Origin: Diatrype stigma
Lineage: Eukaryota > Ascomycota > Sordariomycetes > Xylariales > Diatrypaceae
Length of the DNA stretch: 64,000 bases
Direction: 5' to 3'
Assembly: GCA_022225965.2 (NCBI GenBank)
Contig: JAKJXP020000002.1
Coordinates: 682,001 to 746,000, forward strand
Shown: one piece after another, positions 34,166-45,042 of the stretch
Layout of the letters: the number at the start of each line of letters is the position of its first letter
Position numbering within the stretch: the stretch's first letter is position 1
Position numbers and translations under genes: made by a program
The notes under the pieces: generated by a model
Told to the model about the DNA's origin: nothing
The model's input: the letters and a program-made list of their open reading frames with translations, nothing else
The model's database searches: none

Positions 34166-35114
34166 ATGGACTCAGAATCTCGCCTGCCTCGTCCCATGCG
34201 GGCACTAGAGCGGCCTTACAGTTATATATCGAGGGCACTACTTGCTGCATCGTATCCTCTACGAGGCATCGCTTACTTCCTACGTCATCCTGCCTACTAC
34301 CCGTTGTTTCTCAGCCGCTTGCTCCCACTCTCTCTCCTATCTCTACTGATCTACTTCATCCTCTTCACTTTCGCATTCCTGCCGCAATTTGCATTCCTAT
34401 ACCTATTTCATGGCCGAGGCGCTTGGTTGAATGCGATAGTCCTGGTCCTCGGCGAAGGCTTGGTCATCATCCAAGGCCTGTTCGAGGGCTTCTTTGTCGA
34501 TGAATGCCGCGTTGATGTTTTCGATGTAAGCTTTGCCTGCCAGGAAATTTCGCGGTGATACACATGGAAAACTCACATAAGCATAGGCTACCCTCATCGA
34601 CAAGGGCCTCGTCGATGTTGTCGCGCCGCATCGCCTCCTATTCCCTGATGCCCCGAATTCTGTCAAAATGCTCGGCAAGCCATCGACCGCCGCAGTCTAC
34701 CAGCCGTGGAGCCTGATACAGATAGTCGAACTGATCGTCTTCCTGCCGCTCAATCTGATTCCGTGGGTGGGCACGCCGGCGTTCATCATCATCACGGGCG
34801 CGCGGTTGGGAACGTTCGCGCACTACAGATGGTTCAAGTTGCGCGGTCTGACGCGCAAGGAGCGCAAGCTGGAGATCAAGGGCCGCATGTGGGACTACAC
34901 CTGGTTCGGCACCGTAGCGATGCTGCTGGAACTCGTGCCCATCCTGTCGTTTTTCTTCTTGCTGACCTCTACTACGGGCGCGGCGCTGTGGACTGCGAAG
35001 ATCGAAGAGCAGGCACGCGGGCGGGCGGTGGGCCATACTACCGTACCGGTTATCAGTGTGCAGGAGCACGAGGCTAATGAGCCGCCTCCGCCATATGAGG
35101 ACAACCCTGTATAA
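34166..35114 (+). CDS. EI24-like / Rrt8-Lds-like membrane protein
   Basis: Multi-pass membrane protein of the EI24 (etoposide-induced 2.4) type; fungal relatives include the yeast Rrt8/Lds lipid-droplet and spore-wall proteins. Exons 34166..34525 and 34587..35114 give 295 aa, joined at a codon boundary as DVFD-ATLIDKGL. Hydrophobic segments are at about residues 45-80 (two), 90-112, 160-185 and 245-275. The loop between the last two holds the charged KLRGLTRKERKLEIKGRMW and then DYTWFGTVAMLLELVPI, a typical family segment with the final hydrophobic stretch. The tail has a PPPPYE motif that could be a WW-domain ligand. The exact role is not evident. Confidence 0.75.
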
Positions 35115-37030
35115 TCACAAACTTTTATAACACTTGGTAAAATGCGAGGTGGTGAATATGTCTCGACATCTTCATGGGGTTGGAACTTGGTGAAAACTTT
35201 ACTCGATGTGTTTCTGCTTGTTTTTTTTTTTTTAAGACGTCACACGTATAGCGACGGTTCCTGACCACAAGAAGCCTGCGATGAGACCGAGATTCGATTC
35301 CTATTTGCCTTACATTGGTCATGAACTACGCATTTCGGGCGTGCTCTTCTAGAAAGGGGCCGTGCATGCAGTGTAGTGCTACACTGTTAGATGACCGCGC
35401 TACTTGACGCGTCTTAACTTGGTGGGCTACTATATTGACATTCGCGGTTGACACAAGATTAGGTTCATCAAGTACGAGATCCAACTCATCAGGCAATGGT
35501 GATTGAAGCTATTCGGCGAGAAGAGCGGAAGTTCCCTCGTACCAAACCAGGGCAACCTACTAGGTACTGATATAACTATCATCAACGTATGCCACAGAAC
35601 TGAATCTCCATTTCCGAGGTTCAGCCAACACCCAAGACCCGCCATTGGATTTTTTCACATGGTTACTTCCAAGGATGCGCGCAATGCTGTCGAAATTTCA
35701 ACTGTGGTTCCTTGGCAGGTACTACCTCACAGTTCATACTCCTCTCCAGAGGGCCGGCTATCAGAATATTGAATCACATGCAGCCTCGGGGGTGCTCATC
35801 CATGGATGTCAACAATTTTACACAGTATCCATGGATGCCTGTGTCCTCGCCTACTTAGGTTTGGGACGTCATATCTGCACTACTGAAGGTGCTTTCCCAA
35901 TGCGAAAGACTTAGACTACCTTATGTGCAAGGGGTCAATATTCTTCCAATCACCACCTGCAATCAACACGTACCTGTCTGGATTGCACACGACGTCGAAG
36001 ACTATGACGGGGAACGATGATCTCATCGAGTTCAACATTCTCTTACAGAAACCTTGAACAGTGGAAATTGTGCTCACCATGCAATATACTTAGGCAGATG
36101 CCGTGTCCGTCTGCTCGTATAAACGAGTAGGCGCTTACCTTGCACCGGGGAATTGACAGGCCTATATGGGACTGGTCTGTTGACGTCAAGGTTGACGACT
36201 TACATAGGTAGGCACCTGCCCCCTGGATCACCTTCACCTGGATTCGAGGTATGCAGCCAGGGAGCCAGACTGGAAAATTCAGGAACAAATTGCCCGGGCC
36301 CAAGTTGCGTAGGTACCTAGGCAGGCACAGTTTAGCCGGTGATGTGCACCTCCCTAGGTGCAGATTGGAGAATGCTCAATGCGAGAGGGTTGAGTCTTCC
36401 AACCGGGTTCCTTCCATGTCATTCATCAATTGCATGACGTTCGATTTCCTACGAGTAAAAGAGTTGGCTTGCAAATGGCAATTCCGACAGGGGCGTGGCT
36501 GCGTTGAGCAAGTTTTTCAGTTGTCAGTGGACGCGTGCCTTCCAATGTATGTTGGAAGTTACGTAAATCTCCCCTGACGTTCCTCTCCGCGATGCATCGC
36601 GACTGCCTTCGCAACTCCGTGTATGAACACAACGCTGCCAAATGGACTTAGTTCCTTCCCCAACATCGTGGGTTTTCCTCAGTGATTGGAAGGAACCGAC
36701 TCAAAAGTCTGCATTTCGTGCAAGAAAACTTTTCACCCCCCTCTTTCTCATGCTGCCTTCACCTCCCTTCCCTCACCTCACCTTTCCCTTCTCTCCCCTT
36801 CCTCTCTCCGCATCCCTTCTTCAACGCTCGTTTTTAATTTTCTTCTTGACACTCTTTCATCGTCCCACCCTTTCACCCACCAGCATTTTGTCACTCATTA
36901 TTGCCTACTTTAATACCGTCAACACCACGAAACACATACCAGATACTAGATACCAGACACCAAGCACCAAACACCTGCATTGATACCTAGAAGATCTCCA
37001 GGATACAGCCAGTCGTCGAGTACGGCGAAG
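35115..37030. other. Intergenic and promoter region of the giant repeat gene
   Basis: About 1.9 kb. A poly-T tract lies near 35220-35233. TAGGTACCTAGG-like motifs occur near 36310. A long pyrimidine-rich tract (CCCTTCTCT type) covers about 36735-36830, 200-300 bases upstream of the ATG, as is common in strongly expressed filamentous-fungal promoters. No gene is supported. Confidence 0.5.
36735..36830 (+). promoter_or_regulatory. Pyrimidine-rich (CT) promoter tract
   Basis: Nearly continuous C/T sequence on the coding strand upstream of the giant repeat gene. In filamentous fungi such tracts often lie next to transcription starts. The transcription start itself is not visible. Confidence 0.45.
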
Positions 37031-40000
37031 ATGCGTGAGAACGCCCTTCTTGGGGTTCTCGGGGCCGCCCGGCTTGTGGGTCTGTCATCAGCCCAAGTAT
37101 ACGGATCAAGGTGAGTGTCCTCACTTGCCATATGTGAAGTCAATCGTTGCTAACCAACATGGCAGACCTGACACAGGCGGTGGTGGTCCTCCCTTTGGAG
37201 GCCCCGGAGGCAATGGCGGTACTTCTCCTCTGCCGACCCTCACTGTCACCGTCCATACTGGCCAAGGTGGCCCTCCTGGCGGTGCCGGGGGCAATCCGCC
37301 TCTTCCTACTGTCCCTGCTTTTGGTCCCGGAAATCCTTCTCCTGGTGGAAATGGCGGCGGTCCTTTTGACACCGAAGTTACCACACTTACCAATGGATTG
37401 ACATTGACTCTCACCGTTTCCCAAGCCCAGTCTACCGGCGCATTTGGTGGTCAACCTTTACCTGTTTTTACCTCAGTTCTTCCCAATGGCTTGACGACAC
37501 TCATCACCGGATTCCCCCCTGTTCCCTCACCTCAAGGTCCCTTCCCCGGTTCTCCATCTGCCCCTGGTCCTTTCGATCCCAACGCTGGCGGGAATGGTGG
37601 CCCTTTGCCGGTCTTCACCTCCACTCTTCCCAATGGACAGACAACACTCATCACTGGATTCCCTGGTCCAAATGGTCCGTTTCCTGGTTCCGTTTATGGC
37701 CCCACACCCCAAGGTCCATTCACTGCTACTCCCTCTGGACTCGGTCCTGGTGGCCCATTCCCAGGAGCCCCTTCTAGCGCTGGACCACAAGGCCCGTTCC
37801 CCGGATTCCCATCAGGTCCATTCCCCGGCTCCCCCACAGTGTCTGGCCCGGCAGGTCAAGTCCCGGGTTCTCCTGGTTCAGGTCCACAGGGTCCATTCCC
37901 CGGATTTCCGACTGCACCTGGAACTGCTCCCGGATCTCCGTCTGGCAATGTACCATTCCCTGGCAACCCACCAGTCTCTGGCCCTGAAGGTCCATTTCCC
38001 GGTGTTCCAACCGGTCCCGGGGGGCCATTCCCCGGTTCTCCCTCTGGTGGTCTTCCTGGAGGTCCATTCCCTGGCTCTCTATCTCCCACTGGCCCCCAAG
38101 GTCCCTTTACTACAGCGCCATTTGGATCTGGCCCCGGGGGTCCTGGAGCCAGTCCTGGAGTCGGTCCTGGAGCTGGTGGCGAGACTTGTCCTGCTTTGAG
38201 TCCCACCACGGTCTTTGTCACACTTCCTCCGTCTGCCCTAACGACCATCATCCAGACTGTAACTTCTCTTGTTACTGGCCCTAGTCCTGCCTCCCCGGGA
38301 ACAGGTTCTCCAGCAGGTGGTGCCCCAGGTGGTGCCCCAGGTGGTGCCCCAGGTGGTGCCCCAGGTGGTGGAGCTGGTATACCGCCAATCGGTGGCCCAT
38401 CTTCCAATGGACCAGGCTCATGGTCTCCAGTCACAATCACCACTATCCCTTGTCTTACCGGCTCATCTATCCCTCCTTGGTTCACGGAAGCCCCTAGTCC
38501 CACCTCCCCTCTGTTCCCTGGCGAAACGGATTTGACGCCTACCGGCCCTGGCGGCTCAGGTGCTAATCCCGGCACAGGTACCGGTAGCAGTCCCGGTGGT
38601 GTTCCTGGTAGCAGCCCTGGCGGTGCTCCAGGTACAAGTCCCGACATAGGCCCTGGTGGTATTCCTGGAGGATCTCCCGGTACAGGCCCTGGTGGCGCTC
38701 CAGGCACAGGCCCAGACACAAGTCCCGGAACTGGTACAGGTCCAAACACAGGTCCTGGTGGCATCCCTGGTGGCTCTCCTGGTACAGGCCCAGGCACCGG
38801 TACAGGCCCTGGTGGTATCCCCGGAGGTGCTCCTGGCACCGGACCCGGTACAAGCCCTGGTGGTGTTCCCGGTGGCGCTCCAGGTACAGGTCCAGGAGCC
38901 GGATCCGGAAACAACCCCAATGGAGGATATGGCGGCGGTAGCCCGGCGCCATCAGGATGGTCAACAGCCGATGCCGCTCCTGGTGAAGGACAAGGTGGTA
39001 TATCAACGGTAACTATCGCCGGCATTCCGGAACCGTCTAATGCTGGAAATCCTTTCGGAGGAAACTCACCTACCGGCGGCCTTGGTGGACCTGGTATTTC
39101 CGAATCTCCCTGCACAACTACCATCACCGTTCCTGCACCATCAACCTTGGGCAACAATCCTAGCGCGACTGGAGGTCCCGGCATATCTGGAGGCCCTGGC
39201 TTCGGTGGTCCTAGCGAAACCTTTGGCCCCGAGACATCACTTGGAGGCGGCTTCGGGCCAGGCGCACAAAACCCAACCGGTCCCGGCGGCCCTGCCTTCG
39301 GCAGCCCTACTGCAACATACTTTGACCCTGCAACATCACTTGGAAGTGGCTTTGGTCCGGGAGGTACAGGAAACCCAGGAGATTCTGGTATTCCTGGCAT
39401 AGTGACTGCTACTGTGCCACAAGGGTCTTTACCTAGTGGCGGTCAGACAGGTCCTGGCGGCGCTCAGGGTCCTGGCACTCCCAACTCAGGGACAGACACA
39501 TTCCCCCAGCCGTTTGCACCATGGAGTGTACCAAATGGTCCAGGTGGTCCCGCTGGTATAGACACGTCTTGCACCACTGGTCTCGGCTCCCAAACATCTC
39601 TGCCTGGCGTCGCACCCAACGGTCCAGGTGGTCCCGGTGGCTCTGGCAGTCCCGAAGGTTCTGGCGCTCCATCACCTTTCTCTCCGTTTTCACCATTCTC
39701 TGTTGGTAATGGACCCAATGGTCCTTGGGGTTCTGGATTCCCTACACCTCTACCCGGTGGTGGTCCCAACGGTCCCAGCAATCCTTGGGGCTCTAATGCT
39801 CCTGGCACCGAGCCTACTCCTCTCCCTGGTGTTGGTCCCGAAGGTCCCAATGGCCCGAGTAACCCTTGGGGTTCTGGCATTCCAGGCGTCGAGCCTTCAT
39901 CTTTTCCCGGAGCTGGTCCTGGAGCTGAGCCGACAGGTCTTCCTGGCACTGGACCCAATTCTCCCGGTAGTCCCAGCGGTCCCGGTGGCCCTTGGAACCC

Positions 40001-43000
40001 CAATGAACCTTGGGGCCCTGGTGTTCCTGGCGCTTCGCCTACAGGTTTCCCTAGTGTAGGACCTAATGGCCCTGGCGGTCCCAATGGTCCCAACGGTCCT
40101 GGTAACCCTTGGGGTCCTAGTATCCCTGGTGCTGAGCCTTCGTCTTTGCCTGGTACTGGACCCAACGGCCCCGGTGGTCCTGGTAGTCCCTTCGGCTCTG
40201 GTATCCCTGGTGTCGAACCCACGCCTTTCCCTGGTACTGGACCTAATGGTCCTGGTGGTCCCGGCAGCCCCGGTGGCCCTGGCGGTCCCGGTGGCCCTGC
40301 TGGTACAGATACGACATGCACGACAAACATTGGCCCCGAAACATCTCTACCTGGCAGCGGTCCGTTCGGTCCCGGTGGCTCTGGAATTCCTAATCCTGGT
40401 GGTCCTTTCTCTCCCGAAACCGAGCCCAATGGCCCTATCAGTCCTTGGGGGTTTAGCATTCCCGGCGCCGAGCCTACAGCCTTCCCTGGCGGTAACCCCA
40501 ATGGTCCCGGCGGTCCCGGAGGATCTGGTGTCCCTGGTCCCATAAACCCTTTCCCAACTAGTGGCGAACCGTTTGGTCCAGGAGGTCCTGGTGTTCCAGG
40601 TACCGAGCCCACATCTTTCCCTGGAACCGGACCCAATGGGCCCAGTGGTCCTGGCAGTCCATGGGGTCCCGGAGGCCCTGGTAGCCCGAATGGTCCTGGA
40701 GTCCCCTGGGGTTCTAGCAATCCAGGCATTGCCCCAACACCATTCCCTGGCACCGAACCTAACGCTCCTGGTGGTCCTGGGTCTCCATTAGGTTCTAGCA
40801 GTCCCAGTGGCCCGTATGGTTCTGGTGCTCCCGGCAGTCCTTGGGGCCCTGGCGGTCCCGGTAGCCCGAATGGTCCCGGTAGCCCGAGTGGTCCTGGAAG
40901 TCCAAATGGTCCTAGCAATCCTTGGGGGCCTTGGGGCTCTAGTATCCCTGGAGTAGTAACCAATGGTCCATTTGGTCCTGGCGCCGTCCCTACCCCCGTC
41001 CCTGGTATTATACCAAACGGCCCCGGCGGCCCTGGCGGCCCTGGAGTCTCTGGCATCCCTGGTACCCCGACCCCATTTTCACCGTTCTCACCGTTCTCTG
41101 TTGGCAACGAACCGAATGGCCCTGGAGGTCCTGGCATTCCTGGCGGTCCCACTGCAGTGCCACCTGGCTCAGGACCCTTAGGTCCAGGTGGGCTTCCCTT
41201 AACATCCCCGTGTCCTACTGATGCGTTCGGTAACCCTATCACAGCGAATCCGTTTGCGACCAACGCCCCTGTGACTCCCTTCGGCATTCCTGGTGGTCCC
41301 AGTGGTGAAACACCAGGTGGATTCCCTTTCCCAACGGCTCCTATTCCCATCAGTGGAGGTTCTCTAATCAGCCCTGGAGAAAGCTCTCTTTTGGGACCCG
41401 GAGGCTTGCCAACTGGCCCCGGCGGTGTACCTGTTGGTTTCCCGACTGGTCCTCAAGGCCCACTGACCGGACCCAACGGTTTCCCACCTGGTATTCCCAC
41501 CGGACCTGGCGGTTTTCCCTCTGGTGTTTTGACTGGCCCTGGTGGTCTCCCAACTGGTGCACCGACTGGCCCCGAAGGTTCCCCCCCTGGCTTCCCAACT
41601 GTTCCCGGTGGTGTTGGTCCTGGAGGCTTACCGACCGGTGTTCCCGCCGGCCCCGGAGGCTTCCCATCTGGCGTTTTCACAGGCCCGGGTGGCGTGCCTA
41701 CCAGCATTCTTACTGGTCCCGGAGGCTTACCGTATGGTGCACCAAGTGGTCCCCAAGGTGTACCAACTGGCTTCCCAAGTGGTTTTCCCTCTGGTGTTCT
41801 AACTGGCCCTGGCGGTGTGCCAATTGGCGCACCAACCAGTCCCAACGGTTTCCCCTCTGGTTTCCCGACTGTCCCCGGCGGTGTTGGCCCTGGGGGCTTA
41901 CCAACCGGCGTTCCTACCGGCCCTGGAGGCTTCCCATCTGGTGTACTGACAGCTAGTGGCGCGACAGGCCCCGAAGGATTGTTGACTGGCCCTGGTGGCA
42001 TCCCAACCGGCATACCTACCATTCCTGGAGGTTTACCATATGGTGCACCAAGTGGCCCTGGAGGAATCTCTACTGGCCCTGACGGTTTACCCATTGGCCC
42101 TGGCGGCTTACCCACCGGTCCCGGCGGCCTACCCACTGGTCCTGGCGGCCTACCCACTGGTCCTGGCGGCTTACCTACTGGCCCTGGAGGCGTACCAACC
42201 GGGTCGGAAGGCCAACTAACTGCTGCGGGCATAACTGTTCTTATACCAACCGGTCCAGACGGCAAACCTTCTGGCATCATCACTGGCCCTGAAGGCTTTC
42301 CGACTGCTCCTGGTGGTGTCGGTCCCGGGGGATTGCCAACCGGTCCTGGTGGAGTACCTACTGGTGTGCTAACGGGCCCTGGAGGCCTATCAAGTGCAGT
42401 AGCAACTGCCCCCAATGGCGCAACTATTCCCGGTGGAGTACCAACTGGCGTCCCGGCTCCAACGATCCTCCCACCTGGTGCCATTGGACAGACGTCGCCA
42501 TGCCCAGAAAGTCTGCTCACAGGGGCTCTTACTGGTGCTGGCTTCACTTCACTGCCAACTGATTCGGCCGGTCCTATCGCAACTAATGTACCACCGGTTA
42601 CAAACTCGCCACTGCTTACTTCGTCACGGAATCCGACACTCCCTCCATTTTCGAATTCATCTGTATCATCTACACCAGCAATTTCCCACACCATTGATCT
42701 AAGTTCAACCCTTCTGCCAAGTATTGCACTCCACCAAGCTGAAGGGCTGACAACCCCCGATATGATCACTGATCCCGCCGTCGCCATCCCGACATTGTCA
42801 GAAGGTGGATATGATTTCACCAGGTCTCAACTATCAACAGCACTTCCGTCCACGTTGTCCGTAGTAGTTCGTTCGTCTACCCCTCTTGCCTCTGACACTC
42901 GAGAATTATCCCTTGACTGTGGAAAGTCAATTGATACGGGAAATTTCACTTTCAACGTAAGTCCTCCAAACATGCATCTGAAAACCAATTCCATTGTTAA

Positions 43001-43664
43001 CGTTGCGCAGCTCCATGATCTTTCACAGTCTACTGCCAATCCTAGTAACAATGGTCAAACTGTGAGGTCCATGCTCAGTCCTTACCACCGGTTCTGGTTC
43101 TCGCCAGGTTTTGAAGTGCTTCCTAGACCACAGGACCCATACAAGCCATCTTCAGGGAAGCCCATACTGCAATTCGATCCATCGTCGACTCTGAGTAGGT
43201 CAGTGTCTGACGAATCGACTCCAATTGCAAGAATTGGCGTGGGCCCCCAAAAATCCACATCATGTTTCAATTTCGACTTCTACGGCTCCGATCTTGGATG
43301 CAAGTCCAACGGTCCTGACTGTGTGTTCAACATAACTGGATTGCGGTATGACCATGAAGCTAGACAGGAGCGAACTGCAGTCTCCCAGATCATTCAGGTT
43401 CCCTCCTGCTATGATCTACAGGACTGCAAGCTGGCGTCAACCGATGTTGCTGGCTTCGAGCATCTGACCTCTGTTGAGATTGGCATGACTGTAGACGGCG
43501 AGGAAGCACCTTGGTGGATAGACAACTTATCTCTTGGCTGGTCTGACAACACCTGTGAGACCGCTGCCTGCCGCTCCACAGTCAGCGACACGATTCAGAA
43601 GCACGAGCGAAACGTGGGTGACAGGAAGATGGCTTTGCGAAGACGGGTTCTCGGGTTTTTCTAA
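37031..43664 (+). CDS. Giant secreted Gly/Pro-repeat (collagen-like) protein, 2192 aa
   Basis: Exons 37031..37110 and 37166..43664. The small first exon supplies a signal peptide ([13 protein letters not shown]... ending near SSAQ). It is joined across a 55-base intron (GTGAGT, branch GCTAAC, acceptor GCAG) to [10 protein letters not shown]. Repeat zones follow: [13 protein letters not shown] units (~110-360), four APGG units (~411-428), GPGTGPGG units (~486-612), [10 protein letters not shown] units with NPWGS spacers (~842-1339), and [10 protein letters not shown] units (~1436-1799). Short Cys blocks punctuate them (ETCPAL, IPCLTG, DTSCTT, DTTCTT, SPCPTD, SPCPES). After a Ser/Thr-rich stretch, residues ~2039-2172 form a Cys-rich domain ([36 protein letters not shown]). 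Gly-X-Y triplets occur in interrupted runs. There is no GPI or membrane anchor. It is probably extracellular or wall-associated; the function is unknown. Confidence 0.85.
38318..38366 (+). repeat. Four perfect 12-bp units encoding Gly-Gly-Ala-Pro
   Basis: Tandem GGTGGTGCCCCA units inside the giant repeat gene. Identity at the nucleotide level points to recent slippage, unlike the diverged repeats elsewhere in the gene. Confidence 0.9.
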
Positions 43665-45042
43665 GGTTGGGCTCAATGTGAGGCGACATTGATGGGATGA
43701 TGCTACATTACACTTTGCTTGGTTTGCTTTTGTCGGGATCTTTGCTGGATTTATGATGGAGGCCAGTTGTGGACAAGTCTATTGACTTTGTCTCTGGCAT
43801 AATACATGTGGCGAGAGGAAACCGACATGAGACGCATCCTGGCAATTTTGGTCGATCCGATGCTTCGACGATATGCATGTACTTACAACTAGATCGTGGG
43901 AGTGTCATCTCAACTATTAATCAGAAGAATGGTTCTGCGTACCTATTTCTCCGCTTGTGTGGTGATGCCAGTATTTTATTAGGTATCTACTACCTACATG
44001 TACGTAGTAACATAACCCCCCCCCCCCTTGAACCACCACTTAGGAGTATCTTCATGCACTCCCCGTTTGCCATTGTCATAACAAGTGCTCGGTCACGATA
44101 AAGAAGAAAGAATATTGTTGTGATATCGGCTTAGGAGTCATTTCCTAACGGCTAGGTTGATAGCGTCTCCAATATCTGTGATAAAAGCCGAGCGCGCCTC
44201 GAGATATGCCCGGGCTATGATCACTCCTGCATTTCAGTTCCTGCAAGGCACGAAAAAACAGGACTACACCCGGTTTCTACCCAAAATTTCAACCCCGATT
44301 ATATCAAATCAACCTTAGCTAGTTCAGATAGTACCGCGCAATACCATTACGACCACATTTCAATGAGACGACGTTAATGCAACACCCACGGTTATTAGCT
44401 GCCTCAGAGGATGATAGCCTCCGAACCTGTAGCATACTGCTTGGAGGCTTCTTCAGATCCTCCTAAGAAGGCACCAAGGAACTGTGGTAAGTTGGTAGGC
44501 TAGTGACTAATTTGACGGATGCTAGTGGGCTCGATAGACCTCCTGTAGTTCCGGGGCACGGTAGCCCAGTATGTTCATTATTAATCCCCTTCCACCTATG
44601 GTATTATATCCTATTTGAGTTGAATGAGTCTATTCCAGACTCAGGTAACTCATACGAAGACTAAGTCGAGCTGGCAGCTCCACTAAACCGATGCGCCGTA
44701 GCAAGTTCCACATGGCGAAGACAACTCCAGCGGTCGAGTGATATTGGGCCTTGTACTTGATCGAAGGGCGTAAAGCTAGTAGAAATTTGGCAGTCATTGT
44801 ATTTTGATGCCCTGTCGTTCTTGTGATGACTCACGTTTGGTGCTTTTTGCTGGTCACGGTTTATCAGTGCTAAGCTTATATGTCCCTGTGAAATGGGAGA
44901 GTTTCGTAACATGCCCGATTTCTGATCTGGTTTCAAAGACTCTGATGTCCCAGGCATGTTAAATGAACCTCTGTATATTGCTTACTGTGTTGTGCTTTGG
45001 GGTTTACTTTACACCAACCGGAAGATTCGACCTTCTTGAATA
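43665..45042. other. Intergenic, no supported gene
   Basis: About 1.4 kb with one C12 tract. No coding region is supported on either strand. Confidence 0.5.
44016..44027 (+). repeat. Poly-C tract (C12)
   Basis: Run of 12 C in intergenic DNA downstream of the giant repeat gene. Confidence 0.95.

Noticed and set aside
37035..37165. Alternative N-terminus of the giant protein read straight through the first intron
   Set aside because: It would start at a GTG and lacks a signal peptide; splicing 37110 to 37166 from the ATG at 37031 gives a proper secretion signal.
37856..42820. Long minus-strand frames over the giant repeat gene as separate genes
   Set aside because: They mirror the Gly/Pro codon repeats, have no signal or domain of their own, and the plus frame has a signal peptide, intron and C-terminal domain.
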